This document shows, piece by piece, positions 11,198-19,772 of a stretch of 64,000 bases of DNA. A program made the translations under genes and the position numbers. The stretch covers positions 4,057,502-4,121,501 of the forward strand of contig NZ_KI632509.1 in NCBI RefSeq assembly GCF_000504245.1, given 5' to 3'. The DNA is from Haloechinothrix halophila YIM 93223. Its GTDB lineage: Bacteria; Actinomycetota; Actinomycetes; Mycobacteriales; Pseudonocardiaceae. Each line of letters starts with the position of its first letter. The first letter of the stretch is position 1. The notes below the pieces were generated by a model, which worked only from the letters and a program-made list of their open reading frames with translations, had not been told where the DNA came from and ran no database searches.

Positions 11198-12235
11198 TTA
11201 GATGGTGTCGGAAAGCGCCTTGATGGGCATCTTCAGCTCGCCGAGCATGTCCAGATCGGCCTGAGCTGGCCTGCCAAGGTTGGTCAGGTAGTTGCCGACG
11301 ATGATGGCGTTGATGCCGCCGAGCATGCCCTGCTCCGCGCCGAGGTCGCCCAGCGTCAGCTCCCTGCCGCCCGCGAAGCGCAGCATGGTGCGCGGCATGG
11401 CTAGCCGGAACGCCGCGACGATGCGCAGCGCGTCGGGCCCCTCGATCGTCTCGTAGTGCTCGTATGGGGTGCCCTGCTGCGGGATGAGGAAGTTCATCGG
11501 CACCTCGTGCGGCTCCAGCTCGGCGAGCTGCACCGCGAACTCGGCGCGCTGCTCGTCGCTCTCCCCCATGCCGACGATGCCGCCACAGCAGACTTCCATG
11601 CCCGCGTCCTTGACCATCTGGAGCGTCTCCCACCGCTCCTCCCAGCTGTGGGTGGTGACCACATTGCCGAAGTTGGAGCGGGCGGTCTCCAAGTTGTGGT
11701 TGTAGCGGTGCACGCCCATCTCGACCAGCTCGTCGACCTGCTCCTGCGTGAGCATGCCGAGCGAACAGGCGATCTGGATATCGTTACCGTCCTCGCGAAT
11801 CGCGTTGATGCCGTCCCTGACCTGCGACATCAGCCGCTTGTCCGGCCCGCGCACTGCGGCGACGATGCAGAACTCGGTCGCGCCGGTCTCGGCGGTCTCC
11901 CGCGCGGCCTTGACCATGCCGGGGATGTCGAGCCACGCGGCACGTACCGGCGTCGGGAACAGCCCGGACTGCGAGCAGAAGTGGCAGTCCTCGGGGCAGC
12001 CGCCGGTCTTGACGCTGACGATGCCCTCGACCTCGACCTCGGGGCCGCACCAGCGCATCCGGACATCGTGGGCGAGCGCCAGCAGATCCTGGAGCTGTCC
12101 GCCGGGCAGCCGCAGCACCTGAAGCACCTGCTCCTGGCTCAGGCCGACGCCGCGTTCGAGAACCTGCTCGCGGGCGACGGCGAGAATGTCGTTGTCACCT
12201 ACGGCGGTCTCGACCTGGTGTGGTGCTGCGGTCAC
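11198..12235 (-). CDS. bioB: Biotin synthase
   Basis: Radical-SAM enzyme that inserts sulfur into dethiobiotin. 345 aa. The SAM cluster motif is Cys80, Cys84, Cys87 in [11 protein letters not shown]. Cysteines for the sacrificial 2Fe-2S cluster are visible in [18 protein letters not shown] and [11 protein letters not shown], with the arginine in RFAGGRE. The GTG at 12235 is chosen over longer readings because GAAGGAG lies 5 bases upstream. bioD ends 79 bp before and bsaP starts 10 bp after. Confidence 0.96.
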   Translation of the reverse strand: MTAAPHQVETAVGDNDILAVAREQVLERGVGLSQEQVLQVLRLPGGQLQDLLALAHDVRMRWCGPEVEVEGIVSVKTGGCPEDCHFCSQSGLFPTPVRAAWLDIPGMVKAARETAETGATEFCIVAAVRGPDKRLMSQVRDGINAIREDGNDIQIACSLGMLTQEQVDELVEMGVHRYNHNLETARSNFGNVVTTHSWEERWETLQMVKDAGMEVCCGGIVGMGESDEQRAEFAVQLAELEPHEVPMNFLIPQQGTPYEHYETIEGPDALRIVAAFRLAMPRTMLRFAGGRELTLGDLGAEQGMLGGINAIIVGNYLTNLGRPAQADLDMLGELKMPIKALSDTI

Positions 12236-12314
12236 GTCAACTCCTTCGCATGGTGCGCGGCGGCAAAGCCTGAACAGTCTCCCCCACGGACGTTCGCTCG
12301 TACAGCGACACGGG

Positions 12315-13052
12315 TCACAGTGGCGTCCCCAGATCGGGGTTCGGTAGCCCGGCCGCGAACAGTTCCGGGTCGAATCGTCCGCCGAACCAGGGTGACAGCC
12401 CCCGCTCGGCCGCCGCGAGAAACCCGCCCGGCGACAGCTCCCCGATGTGCTCGTCCAGCAGCCCGAGCAGCGGCGCCCCTGCCACGACGGGCAGGTCGGT
12501 GACGTTGCAGATCTCGGCGAGCCCTGGTTCGGCTGGCCACGAGCCAACGACGACCCCGGCGACGTTGAGCCCACGCCGGGTGGCGACCTCGGCGGTGAGT
12601 GCGGTGGCGTTGAGCGTGCCGAGCCCGGCGCGCGCCACCACCACAACCGGAGCGGCGAGCGACCAGGCCACGTCAGCCATGCTGCCGCCCTTGTCGTCGA
12701 GGCGCACCAGCAGCCCGCCAGCACCCTCGACCAGCACGAGGTCGTGGCTCGCGTTGAGGTCGGCGGCGGCTTCGGCCACCTCGGCGGGCGTGACGTACTC
12801 GATGCCGCTGCGGCGCGCTGCCGTGTCCGGCGCGAGTGGGTCGGGGTAGCGGCGCAGCTCGCGGGTGGTGATCTCGCCCGCGAGCCCTCTGACGACGTCG
12901 ACGTCGCCGGGCTCGCCGTCGCTGACGCCGGTCTGCGCTGGCTTGATGACGGCGACGCGATGCCCGTGCTCCACCGCGATGGCCGCGATGGCCGCGGTCA
13001 CCACGGTCTTGCCGACCTCGGTGTCCGTTCCGGTCACGATCAGCACGCTCAC
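12315..13052 (-). CDS. bioD: ATP-dependent dethiobiotin synthetase
   Basis: Closes the ureido ring of 7,8-diaminopelargonate with CO2 and ATP to give dethiobiotin. 245 aa with GTG start 22 bp after the bioA stop. The P-loop GTDTEVGKT sits at residues 8-16, followed by [18 protein letters not shown] with the catalytic EGAGG, and [15 protein letters not shown]. Part of bioA-bioD-bioB. Confidence 0.94.
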   Translation of the reverse strand: MSVLIVTGTDTEVGKTVVTAAIAAIAVEHGHRVAVIKPAQTGVSDGEPGDVDVVRGLAGEITTRELRRYPDPLAPDTAARRSGIEYVTPAEVAEAAADLNASHDLVLVEGAGGLLVRLDDKGGSMADVAWSLAAPVVVVARAGLGTLNATALTAEVATRRGLNVAGVVVGSWPAEPGLAEICNVTDLPVVAGAPLLGLLDEHIGELSPGGFLAAAERGLSPWFGGRFDPELFAAGLPNPDLGTPL

Positions 13053-13074
13053 GATCGGACAGGCTAGTGGGTCC

Positions 13075-14367
13075 TCACGCCGCGTCGGCCACCGCCACCA
13101 TGGCTGCCGTGATCGCCGCCAGATCGTCGTCCGTGGCGATGTAGGGCGGCATGGCATAGACGTTGTCGCGGAACGGCCGCAGCCATACGCCGTGCTCGGT
13201 CGCCACCTTCGTCGCCACCGCCATGTCGACGTCGTGGTCGAGCTGGATCACCCCGATCCCGCCGAGCACCCTGACGTCGACGACCCGCGCCAACTCCCGC
13301 GCCGGTGTCAGCCCACGCTCCAGTCCGGTGGCCAGCCGCCGCAGATCGGCGCGCCAGTCGCCGGAGAACAGCAGTCCGATGGAGGCGTTGGCGACCGCCG
13401 CGGCGAGGGGGTTGGCCATGAACGTCGGGCCGTGGGCGAGCACCGGCAGTTCCCCGCGCGAGATGCCCTCGGCGACGCGGGGCGTGCAGAGCGCGGCGGC
13501 GCTGGTGAGGTAGCCGGCGGTCAGCGCCTTGCCGAGACACAGCACGTCCGGCGTCACCCCGGCGTGGTCGGCGGCGAACAGCTCACCCGTCCTGCCGAAG
13601 CCGGTGGCGATCTCGTCGAAGACCAGCAGGACGTCGTTGGCGTCGCACGCATCGCGGAGCACGCGCAGGTACTCCGGGTTGTGGAACCGCATCCCGCCCG
13701 CGCCCTGCACGACCGGCTCCACGATCACGGCGGCCAGCTCGTCGGCGTGACGTTCGATCGCCTCGGTGAGCGTGCGCACGTAGTCCGGGTCGACGGGTTG
13801 GTCGAACCCGCTCGGCGGAGCGGGCACGAACATCTGCTCAGGCAGCACGCCGCGCCACAGCGAGTGCATGCCGCCCTCGGGGTCGCAGACGCTCATCGGG
13901 TGGAAGGTGTCGCCGTGGTAGCCGCCGCGCCAGGTCAGCAGCTTCTGCTTGCTGTCGCGGCCGAGCGAGCGCCAGTACTGCAAGCACATCTTGAGGGCGA
14001 CCTCGACCGACACCGACCCCGAGTCGCACAGGAAGACGTGCTCCAGCCGACCGGGCGTGATGTCGACGAGGGTGCTTGCCAGCCGCACGGCGGGTTCGTG
14101 GGTGAGGCCGCCGAACATGACGTGGCTCATCGACTCGGCCTGCTCGCGCAGTGCGGCGTCGAGCACCGGGTGGCCGTAGCCGTGGATGGCGGCCCACCAG
14201 GACGACATGCCGTCGATGAGTTCTCTGCCGTCCGCCAGCGTCAAGCGCATGCCGCTCGCGGACCGGACCACGAGCGGGGCCACGGTGCCCGGCATGGGCC
14301 CGTACGGGTGCCAGACGTGGGCCTTGTCGAGGGCGAGCAGCGTCTCGGTGTCCATCGGGCGATCCAT
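13075..14367 (-). CDS. bioA: Adenosylmethionine-8-amino-7-oxononanoate aminotransferase
   Basis: PLP enzyme that uses SAM as amino donor to make 7,8-diaminopelargonic acid. 430 aa. It begins with [11 protein letters not shown], typical of BioA, and shows [50 protein letters not shown] and [11 protein letters not shown], the last carrying the PLP lysine. First gene of the biotin operon. No bioF is present beside it, unlike many clusters, so the KAPA synthase gene must lie elsewhere. AGGAAG about 9 bases upstream supports the ATG. Confidence 0.95.
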   Translation of the reverse strand: MDRPMDTETLLALDKAHVWHPYGPMPGTVAPLVVRSASGMRLTLADGRELIDGMSSWWAAIHGYGHPVLDAALREQAESMSHVMFGGLTHEPAVRLASTLVDITPGRLEHVFLCDSGSVSVEVALKMCLQYWRSLGRDSKQKLLTWRGGYHGDTFHPMSVCDPEGGMHSLWRGVLPEQMFVPAPPSGFDQPVDPDYVRTLTEAIERHADELAAVIVEPVVQGAGGMRFHNPEYLRVLRDACDANDVLLVFDEIATGFGRTGELFAADHAGVTPDVLCLGKALTAGYLTSAAALCTPRVAEGISRGELPVLAHGPTFMANPLAAAVANASIGLLFSGDWRADLRRLATGLERGLTPARELARVVDVRVLGGIGVIQLDHDVDMAVATKVATEHGVWLRPFRDNVYAMPPYIATDDDLAAITAAMVAVADAA

Positions 14368-14440
14368 ACGGCTATCTTCCTACGTCTCGCGCGCCCGATC
14401 AGTCTGCCCCGGTGACCGCGACGCCGTGTGAGCGGTGTAT

Positions 14441-15598
14441 TCAGCGCCGGAACAGCGCTGGCTCCCCGCTGAGCAGCCCGGCGAGCCGGTGCGCGAGCTG
14501 GTCCCAGCGCCAGTTGTCCCGCACCCAGGTCCTGCCAGCCTCGCCCATGCTGCGGGCGCGGGCGGGGTCGGCCAGCAACGCGGCGAGCGTGTCGGTCAGC
14601 TGCCGGACGTCTCTTCCGTCGACGACGTGGCCGGTGACCTCGTCGAGCACGGTCTCCGGCGCTCCGCCGGAGCGACCGGCCACCACCGGCAGCCCGGTCG
14701 CGGATGCCTCGAGGTAGACGATGCCAAGTCCTTCGACGTCGAGCCCCTTACCCCTGGTGCGAGCGGGCATCGCGAAGACGTCGCCCGCAGCGTAGTGCGC
14801 CGGTAGCTCGGGCCATGGCACCGAACCGGTGAGCACGACGTCGTCGGCGACGCCATGTGCCTCGGCCAGCTGCCGCAGCCGCTTCCGGTACGGCCCGCCC
14901 CCGACGAGCAGCAGCGCCGCGTCCGGCACCCTGCGCCGGATCTCCGGCAGCGCGCGCACCAGCATGTCCTGTCCTTTGCGTGGCACGAGGCGGGAGACGC
15001 ACACGATCGTCGGCCTGCTGACGAGCCCATGGCGGCGGCGAATCTCCTCGCCAGCGCCGGCATCGGGCCGGAACACGTCGGGGTCCACGCCGGAAGGCAG
15101 ATACTCCAGCCCTGCCAGCGGTCCGAACGCGCTCGCGAACCGTTGCCTGGTGTACTTGCTGACGTAGGTGACGACGTCGCAGCCGGTGCCGATGCGCCGT
15201 AGCGCACCCCTGGCCCCTGGCAGCATCGACCAGCCGACCTCGTGGCCATGGGTGCAGGCGATGACCCGCTCCGCTCCTGCCCGCCGCAGCGCGGGCGCGA
15301 GCAGAGCGAGTGGTGCTGCCGCGCCGAACCACACCGCGCCCAGCCGCCGAGTGCGCAGCAGATCACTCGCGGTGGCGAGCACGTCAGGGGTGGGCAGCAT
15401 GAGTGACGTGGGATGCCGGACGACCTCGAACGGCTGCCGCGCGTCGAAGTCGGTGTGCCGCGCGCCATCGCGGTCCCACAGCGGCGCGTAGACGACGAGT
15501 TCATCGGCGTTCAGCCGAGACGCGAGCGCGTGCAGGTAGGCCTGGATGCCACCGGGGCGCGGCGGGAAGTCGTTGGTGACGAGCAGGGTTCGGCGCAC
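14441..15598 (-). CDS. pimB: Phosphatidylinositol mannoside mannosyltransferase (PimB-type)
   Basis: GT4-family glycosyltransferase that adds the second mannose from GDP-mannose to PIM1 at the inner face of the membrane, a step in PIM, lipomannan and lipoarabinomannan synthesis. 385 aa. Signatures are TNDFPPRPGGIQAYL at the N-terminus (acceptor site), THGHEVGWS, SRLVPRKGQDMLV, and EGLGIVYLEASATGLPVV with the EX7E motif. Next to a RipC-like gene, as Rv2188c is next to Rv2190c in M. tuberculosis. The GTG start has TAGCCT six bases upstream, suggesting leaderless mRNA. Confidence 0.9.
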   Translation of the reverse strand: MRRTLLVTNDFPPRPGGIQAYLHALASRLNADELVVYAPLWDRDGARHTDFDARQPFEVVRHPTSLMLPTPDVLATASDLLRTRRLGAVWFGAAAPLALLAPALRRAGAERVIACTHGHEVGWSMLPGARGALRRIGTGCDVVTYVSKYTRQRFASAFGPLAGLEYLPSGVDPDVFRPDAGAGEEIRRRHGLVSRPTIVCVSRLVPRKGQDMLVRALPEIRRRVPDAALLLVGGGPYRKRLRQLAEAHGVADDVVLTGSVPWPELPAHYAAGDVFAMPARTRGKGLDVEGLGIVYLEASATGLPVVAGRSGGAPETVLDEVTGHVVDGRDVRQLTDTLAALLADPARARSMGEAGRTWVRDNWRWDQLAHRLAGLLSGEPALFRR

Positions 15599-15604
15599 CC
15601 CGTG

Positions 15605-15610
15605 AGGCTA
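15605..15610 (-). promoter_or_regulatory. -10 box of a probable leaderless pimB promoter
   Basis: TAGCCT on the minus strand, six bases before the GTG of pimB. It agrees with other leaderless starts in this window. Confidence 0.4.
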
Positions 15611-15683
15611 ACGCCGTGGCGCGCGCCGCGGCATCGCCACCCACGCCGACGGACACCGGGTGGCGTGCCGCCACGAACAGCAG

Positions 15684-15726
15684 AGCGGCCGCCGACACAT
15701 CCGCGGTGGATGCGCCTGCGGCCGCT
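15684..15726 (-). terminator. Hairpin after ripC-like gene
   Basis: AGCGGCCGC pairs with GCGGCCGCT across a 25-nt loop that holds an inner CATCC/GGATG stem. It lies 25 bases past the ripC-like stop and before pimB, so it likely ends the ripC transcript. Confidence 0.55.
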
Positions 15727-15750
15727 TTGCTTCGGTCAAGACCCGTGGGG

Positions 15751-16800
15751 TCAGGCGTAACGGCGAGCGCCGCTGTACTCGTCCCACATGACCGGGGCGA
15801 CCTTGACGACGTCGCCTTCCTGTGGGGCGTGCACCATCTTGCCGTCGCCGATGTACATGCCGACGTGCGAGACGGGCTGGTAGAAGAACACCAAGTCGCC
15901 CGGTTGCAGTTGCGCCTGCGTCACCGGGGTGCCCGATGAGGCCTGCGCCGAGCTGGACCGGGGGATCGAGATACCAGCCTGCCGGTACGACCACGACGTC
16001 AAGCCGGAGCAGTCGTACGCGTCAGGGCCTTCCGCGCCGTACACATACGGATCACCGCGCTGACTCATGGCCGCGTCGACGGCGTTCTGTGCGGCGGGAC
16101 CGGGCGCGACGATGTTGGTCGGCGGGGCGGTGTGCTCGCCGTAGGAAGCCTGCTGTGCCGCCTGTTCCTCGGCGTTCAGCTGCTCGTAGGCCTGCTTCGC
16201 CTTCGCGATCTGCTCATCGAGCGCGCGCTTGCGCGCGGTGATGTCCGCCTTGTGCTTCGCGGCGGCATCCCGGGACTCGCGAGCACGTTTGCGCGCGTCC
16301 TTAGCGAGGCGCTTGGCCTTCTCCGCCTGGTCAACGGCCGCGGCAAGCCGCTCGATGGCGTCGTTCTTCTTCTCGGCGAGCACGTTGATCGCCGCCGAGC
16401 GCTCAAGGAACTCATTGGTCGAGTTGCCGCTGAGCGCCAGCGACATCGAATCGAGGTGCCCGCCGGTGTAGGTCGCGCCGGCGAACTTGTCGACGACCTT
16501 GTTGTACTTCCGCTTCTCCGTACGCGCTTGCCGCAGCGACTTCGCCGACTTCTTCATATCGGCGTTGGCCTTCTTGAGCTGCTTCTGAGCGGCCGTGAGC
16601 GCGTCCTGAGCCTTGAGGTGTTCCTCGTTGAGCTTTTCTGCCTTGCGCTTCAGCTCGTTGTACTGCTGCAGCGCTTCTGAGGCGTTGTCGGGGAGGGGGG
16701 CGGGGTCTGCGCCGGCGGGGGCACTGAAGGTCACCAGGGCCAACACCGTAGCGATGGCCAGTGCACCTGACGCCACGCGCTTCAGTCGAAGCGACTTCAC
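15751..16800 (-). CDS. ripC: Secreted NlpC/P60 peptidoglycan endopeptidase, RipC-like
   Basis: Cell-wall hydrolase that should cut within the stem peptide of peptidoglycan outside the membrane. 349 aa. A signal peptide (about residues 1-31, ending PAGADP) is followed by a long Lys/Ala-rich coiled coil (about 40-218), a linker, and the C-terminal NlpC/P60 domain (about 236-349) with Cys264 in YDCSGLTSW, His312 in SHVGMYIG and His324. The coiled coil suggests FtsEX-type activation, as proposed for RipC. AAGGAG lies 10 bases before the GTG start. A long leader precedes it. Confidence 0.9.
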   Translation of the reverse strand: MKSLRLKRVASGALAIATVLALVTFSAPAGADPAPLPDNASEALQQYNELKRKAEKLNEEHLKAQDALTAAQKQLKKANADMKKSAKSLRQARTEKRKYNKVVDKFAGATYTGGHLDSMSLALSGNSTNEFLERSAAINVLAEKKNDAIERLAAAVDQAEKAKRLAKDARKRARESRDAAAKHKADITARKRALDEQIAKAKQAYEQLNAEEQAAQQASYGEHTAPPTNIVAPGPAAQNAVDAAMSQRGDPYVYGAEGPDAYDCSGLTSWSYRQAGISIPRSSSAQASSGTPVTQAQLQPGDLVFFYQPVSHVGMYIGDGKMVHAPQEGDVVKVAPVMWDEYSGARRYA

Positions 16801-17086
16801 GTCGCGCGCTACTCCTTCATGGTCGGTCGCATGTCCGGGAACCGGACCGGGCACGAGGTCGGGGGCCCTCCTGCCGGTCTGGCCTTCGTGGACTGTCGTC
16901 CACAGCCGGCCGTCGGCGTGCTCTACCGCAAGACACTGGGTATCTCGTGTCCTGGCGGCACCGCAGGGGTGCTGCGATGCTGCGGCGAGCCCGGGGCAGC
17001 CCTGGGGCAGGACTGTCCGTGCGACAACCACACGGTGCCGCCTCCTGTGGTGGCGACTGCGGGGCCGTGAGGTCTCGGCTAGGTTA
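16801..17086 (-). other. Long structured 5' leader of the ripC-like gene
   Basis: A likely -10 (TAACCT, minus strand, 17081-17086) gives a leader of about 275 nt. It has several inverted repeats, for example GTGGAC/GTCCAC at 16889-16904, GCACC/GGTGC and TCCGG/CCGGA. Leaders of NlpC/P60 genes in actinobacteria often carry c-di-AMP riboswitches, but the conserved parts of that class were not recognised here. The leader also stays open in one frame, without a convincing protein. Confidence 0.35.
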
Positions 17087-17390
17087 CGAAACTCAGCAAG
17101 CCTCGTCCACCATCATTGCGCCGTTTGGCGCAGGACAAACATCGAATCTCACCTGGACCAGCGCTAATTAGCGGTCTGTGATAAGTGCGATACCTGCGCT
17201 TCTTATGTTCACTCGACCGCTCAACGATCCGATTGACCGCTTGTCGATCTGACCACGCTGCGTGAACCCGGAGGCGCGATGCCGGACGCTCGCCCGGCAG
17301 GCCGTGACCGACAGCACGGGCCCGCGGCGGCCACTGCGCGGCGACCCGCCGTGACCTTGGCGTAACCCGGCGGCGAACCCGCGCGCACGG
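17087..17390. other. Intergenic region with A+T-rich stretch
   Basis: No gene is seen. The part near 17160-17240 is A+T-rich for this chromosome and contains the palindrome GCTAATTAGC at 17164-17173, so it likely holds upstream regulatory sites for the ripC-like gene. A small stem (GCCGG/CCGGC, near 17281-17299) may end transcription of the 96-aa gene to its right. Confidence 0.35.
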
Positions 17391-17681
17391 TCAGCCCGCC
17401 TGCTGTCGCAGCCCTGCCGCGTAGCCGGTGTCGCGCTCCGCCACCGCACCAGCAACGGCCATGGTGTCTGGACCGCTCTCGGCGTCCGGCGACTCAACGA
17501 GCCGCAGCCGGGGCAGCATCCCGCCGTCGGTCAACGCATCGATGGCACGCCGTTCGGTCTCGTCCCACTCCACCCGAGGCGGCGCACCCAGCAACACGCT
17601 GACCACGCAGTCGGAGCACGCGGACGGCCGGACGACGCATTGGTCGCAGTCGATGAGCACGGCGGACGTCGATTCGCTCAT
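17391..17681 (-). CDS. Conserved hypothetical small protein with CxxC motifs
   Basis: 96-aa protein, family not identified. The N-terminal third carries DCDQCVVRPSACSDC, two pairs of cysteines that could bind zinc or form disulfides, and the rest is acidic, with the segment EWDETERRAIDALTDGGMLP. No signal peptide. ATG at 17681 has AAAGGG upstream. It lies between two cell-wall hydrolase genes on the same strand. The codon use and cysteine pairs argue that it is real. Confidence 0.6.
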   Translation of the reverse strand: MSESTSAVLIDCDQCVVRPSACSDCVVSVLLGAPPRVEWDETERRAIDALTDGGMLPRLRLVESPDAESGPDTMAVAGAVAERDTGYAAGLRQQAG

Positions 17682-17802
17682 GGCAGGCCCTTTCGGCTCG
17701 GTGGCTGTTCCACGGCCACCGTAAGGAGCACCACCGACATAATCGGCCCGGTCAACGGGCCGCACGTCGCCGTGATCACCCGGTCGAAGGTTGCCAGTCC
17801 CG

Positions 17803-19650
17803 TCAGCGTCCGACGTACTCCCAGTGCCACGGCTCTTCCCTGCCGCCGCCTTGCCGGGCCCAGGACGGGTGGATCCAGCCGAACGCGGGAGCATTCGCCT
17901 GCATCCAGCGGTGCGCGGCGGTGCCGAACGACTCCACGCCGCCGCACATGTCGATCGCGATGCCCCAGCCGTGATTACTGGTTCCCGGCACGGCGGCCAG
18001 CGACGGCTTCCTGCGGTACAGGTCGACCTGCGCGGGGAACGAGCGGTACGAGTCGGTCACGCACAGGCCACTGCCGGTGTCCGCGGCGTGCGCGCGCGAC
18101 ATCGCGGCGAAGGACTGCGCGGCGTCACACCGGAGCGCGTGGCTACCGATCCCGATGCCGCACAGCGCCGACGACGGGATCAGGCCATTCGGGTAACCGC
18201 CCCATGCGCCGGTCGCGCCGGGGTGACTGTGCCCGCCGCCCGACTCGGACGACGTCCGCAGCGGCAGCTCAACCCCACCGCAGCGCCAGGTCAGCTCGCC
18301 GTCGTCTCGCTTCGGCACCCGACGCTTCTTCCCGTCCCCGAGCGACGGCCGGGTGACACCGAGCAGCGTGCCCGTACCGGGCAGGTCGGTGACGGCCACC
18401 GTCGCGAGCCTGCCGTCGGCGGCGAGCATCGTCTCGTCGTCGAGCGCGATCCCGACGTGCTGCACGCCGTACTTCGCTGGCCCGGCGAACACCAGGTCGC
18501 CCGGCTGGACGTCGTCGACCGGCACCCGCCTGCCGGTCGCGTACTGTCGCGCCGCGCGCCGGGGCTGGTCGAGGCCAGCGTCCGAATAGACGGCGTTGAC
18601 AAGCCCGTCGCAGGAGTACGACGTCGGCCCGGTGCCGTGCTCGCGCGGCACGTAAGGCTTGCCGAGCGCGTCGATGGCGTCGCTGACCGCGTCGATGGTC
18701 TGCTTCGGCAGCACCAGCAGCCGGTCGCCGCCGGACATTGGATTGCTGGCCTGCGCGACACCGCGCTGCGGGTCACCGTCGTCACCCCGTAGCGGATCGA
18801 GTCCCGGCGGCAGCGTGTCCGGATCGCGCAACGCCGAGGCCCGAGGCGGCGTGATCCCTGCCTTGTCGAGCCGGTTGAGGTAGCGCTGCCAGTTCTTCTT
18901 GGTCTTGCGGTTGCGTTCGGCCTGCTGCTTTTGCTGCGCGGCAACCGCTTCATTGGCCGTCGCGATCGGGTCACGCAGCTCACTGGAGACGGCGTCGGCA
19001 CGGTTGGTCGCATCGTCACTGCGTCCCACCAGCTCGTTCTCGCGCTCGGCCGCCTCGCTCTCGAGCCGCGACGCCTCGGCTTCCGCGGCCTCGGCCGTGC
19101 GCAGCCTGTCGAGCGCTTTGGTCAGCTTCTTGTCCTGGCCATCACGCAGGTAGCTCACGATCGAGCTGCCCGCGAGCATTTCCTTCGGGCCAGACGCCGA
19201 GAGCAGCAGGCTCAGTTCGTCGGGTCGTCCCATCGCGATGTAGGCGGACCGGGACAGCTCGTCGATCTCGTCGCGCAGCGCGACCAGCGCCCGCTCGGCG
19301 GACTTCCGCTCCGCACGCGCCTCGCTCAGCTGGCGTCGCGCCGCCCGTAGCCGATCCCGTGCCGACGAGATCTTGTTCGCCAGCTCCCCCAGCTCGCGCT
19401 GCACCTGGTTGGCGGTCTGCTGCAACGTCGCGACCTCGCTGTCCGCGAACGCCTCCCCCGGCCTCGGATCGGGCACGCCCGCACCGGGCGCGACGCCCGC
19501 CTCGACGCGCGGCGGGCCGGGATCGGTGGGCGCCTCGTCCTGCGCGTGGGCCGTATTAGCCGTGGGAACGGCGAGCAAGCCCAGCGCCAGCGACACCACG
19601 GACGCCCGCACGACACCCCGGATCATCGCCTGCCGAGGCCACCGCCCCAT
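17803..19650 (-). CDS. Secreted bifunctional NlpC/P60-like and VanY-type D,D-peptidase
   Basis: 615-aa exported protein. A signal peptide (about 1-36, ending ANTAHAQ) leads to a long coiled coil (about 70-265), an NlpC/P60-like domain (about 315-435) and a C-terminal VanY/M15 domain (about 475-615). VanY metal ligands look intact: His560 and Asp567 in SNHGWGIAIDM and His609 in EPWHWEYVG. The NlpC domain has Cys347 and His398, but the motif reads SCDG rather than DCSG, and the usual third polar residue after the histidine is not evident, so it may be weak or non-catalytic. AAGGAGG five bases before the ATG fixes the start. Confidence 0.85.
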   Translation of the reverse strand: MGRWPRQAMIRGVVRASVVSLALGLLAVPTANTAHAQDEAPTDPGPPRVEAGVAPGAGVPDPRPGEAFADSEVATLQQTANQVQRELGELANKISSARDRLRAARRQLSEARAERKSAERALVALRDEIDELSRSAYIAMGRPDELSLLLSASGPKEMLAGSSIVSYLRDGQDKKLTKALDRLRTAEAAEAEASRLESEAAERENELVGRSDDATNRADAVSSELRDPIATANEAVAAQQKQQAERNRKTKKNWQRYLNRLDKAGITPPRASALRDPDTLPPGLDPLRGDDGDPQRGVAQASNPMSGGDRLLVLPKQTIDAVSDAIDALGKPYVPREHGTGPTSYSCDGLVNAVYSDAGLDQPRRAARQYATGRRVPVDDVQPGDLVFAGPAKYGVQHVGIALDDETMLAADGRLATVAVTDLPGTGTLLGVTRPSLGDGKKRRVPKRDDGELTWRCGGVELPLRTSSESGGGHSHPGATGAWGGYPNGLIPSSALCGIGIGSHALRCDAAQSFAAMSRAHAADTGSGLCVTDSYRSFPAQVDLYRRKPSLAAVPGTSNHGWGIAIDMCGGVESFGTAAHRWMQANAPAFGWIHPSWARQGGGREEPWHWEYVGR

Positions 19651-19772
19651 CAACGCCTCCTTTTCCGCCCCCACGACGCCCGGCACGAACGCCCTGTTAC
19701 ACATAACTCGATCCAGACCGGCATGTGACGCCACGCGCCGATATCAATATGGTTGCGATCGAGCATCGCGCC

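Noticed and set aside
16801-17086. c-di-AMP (ydaO) riboswitch before ripC
   Set aside because: Gene context fits, but the conserved core elements were not recognised in order.
17168-17497. 109-codon minus-strand frame upstream of ripC
   Set aside because: Arg/Ser-rich without domain, no ribosome binding site, overlaps the 96-aa gene in another frame.
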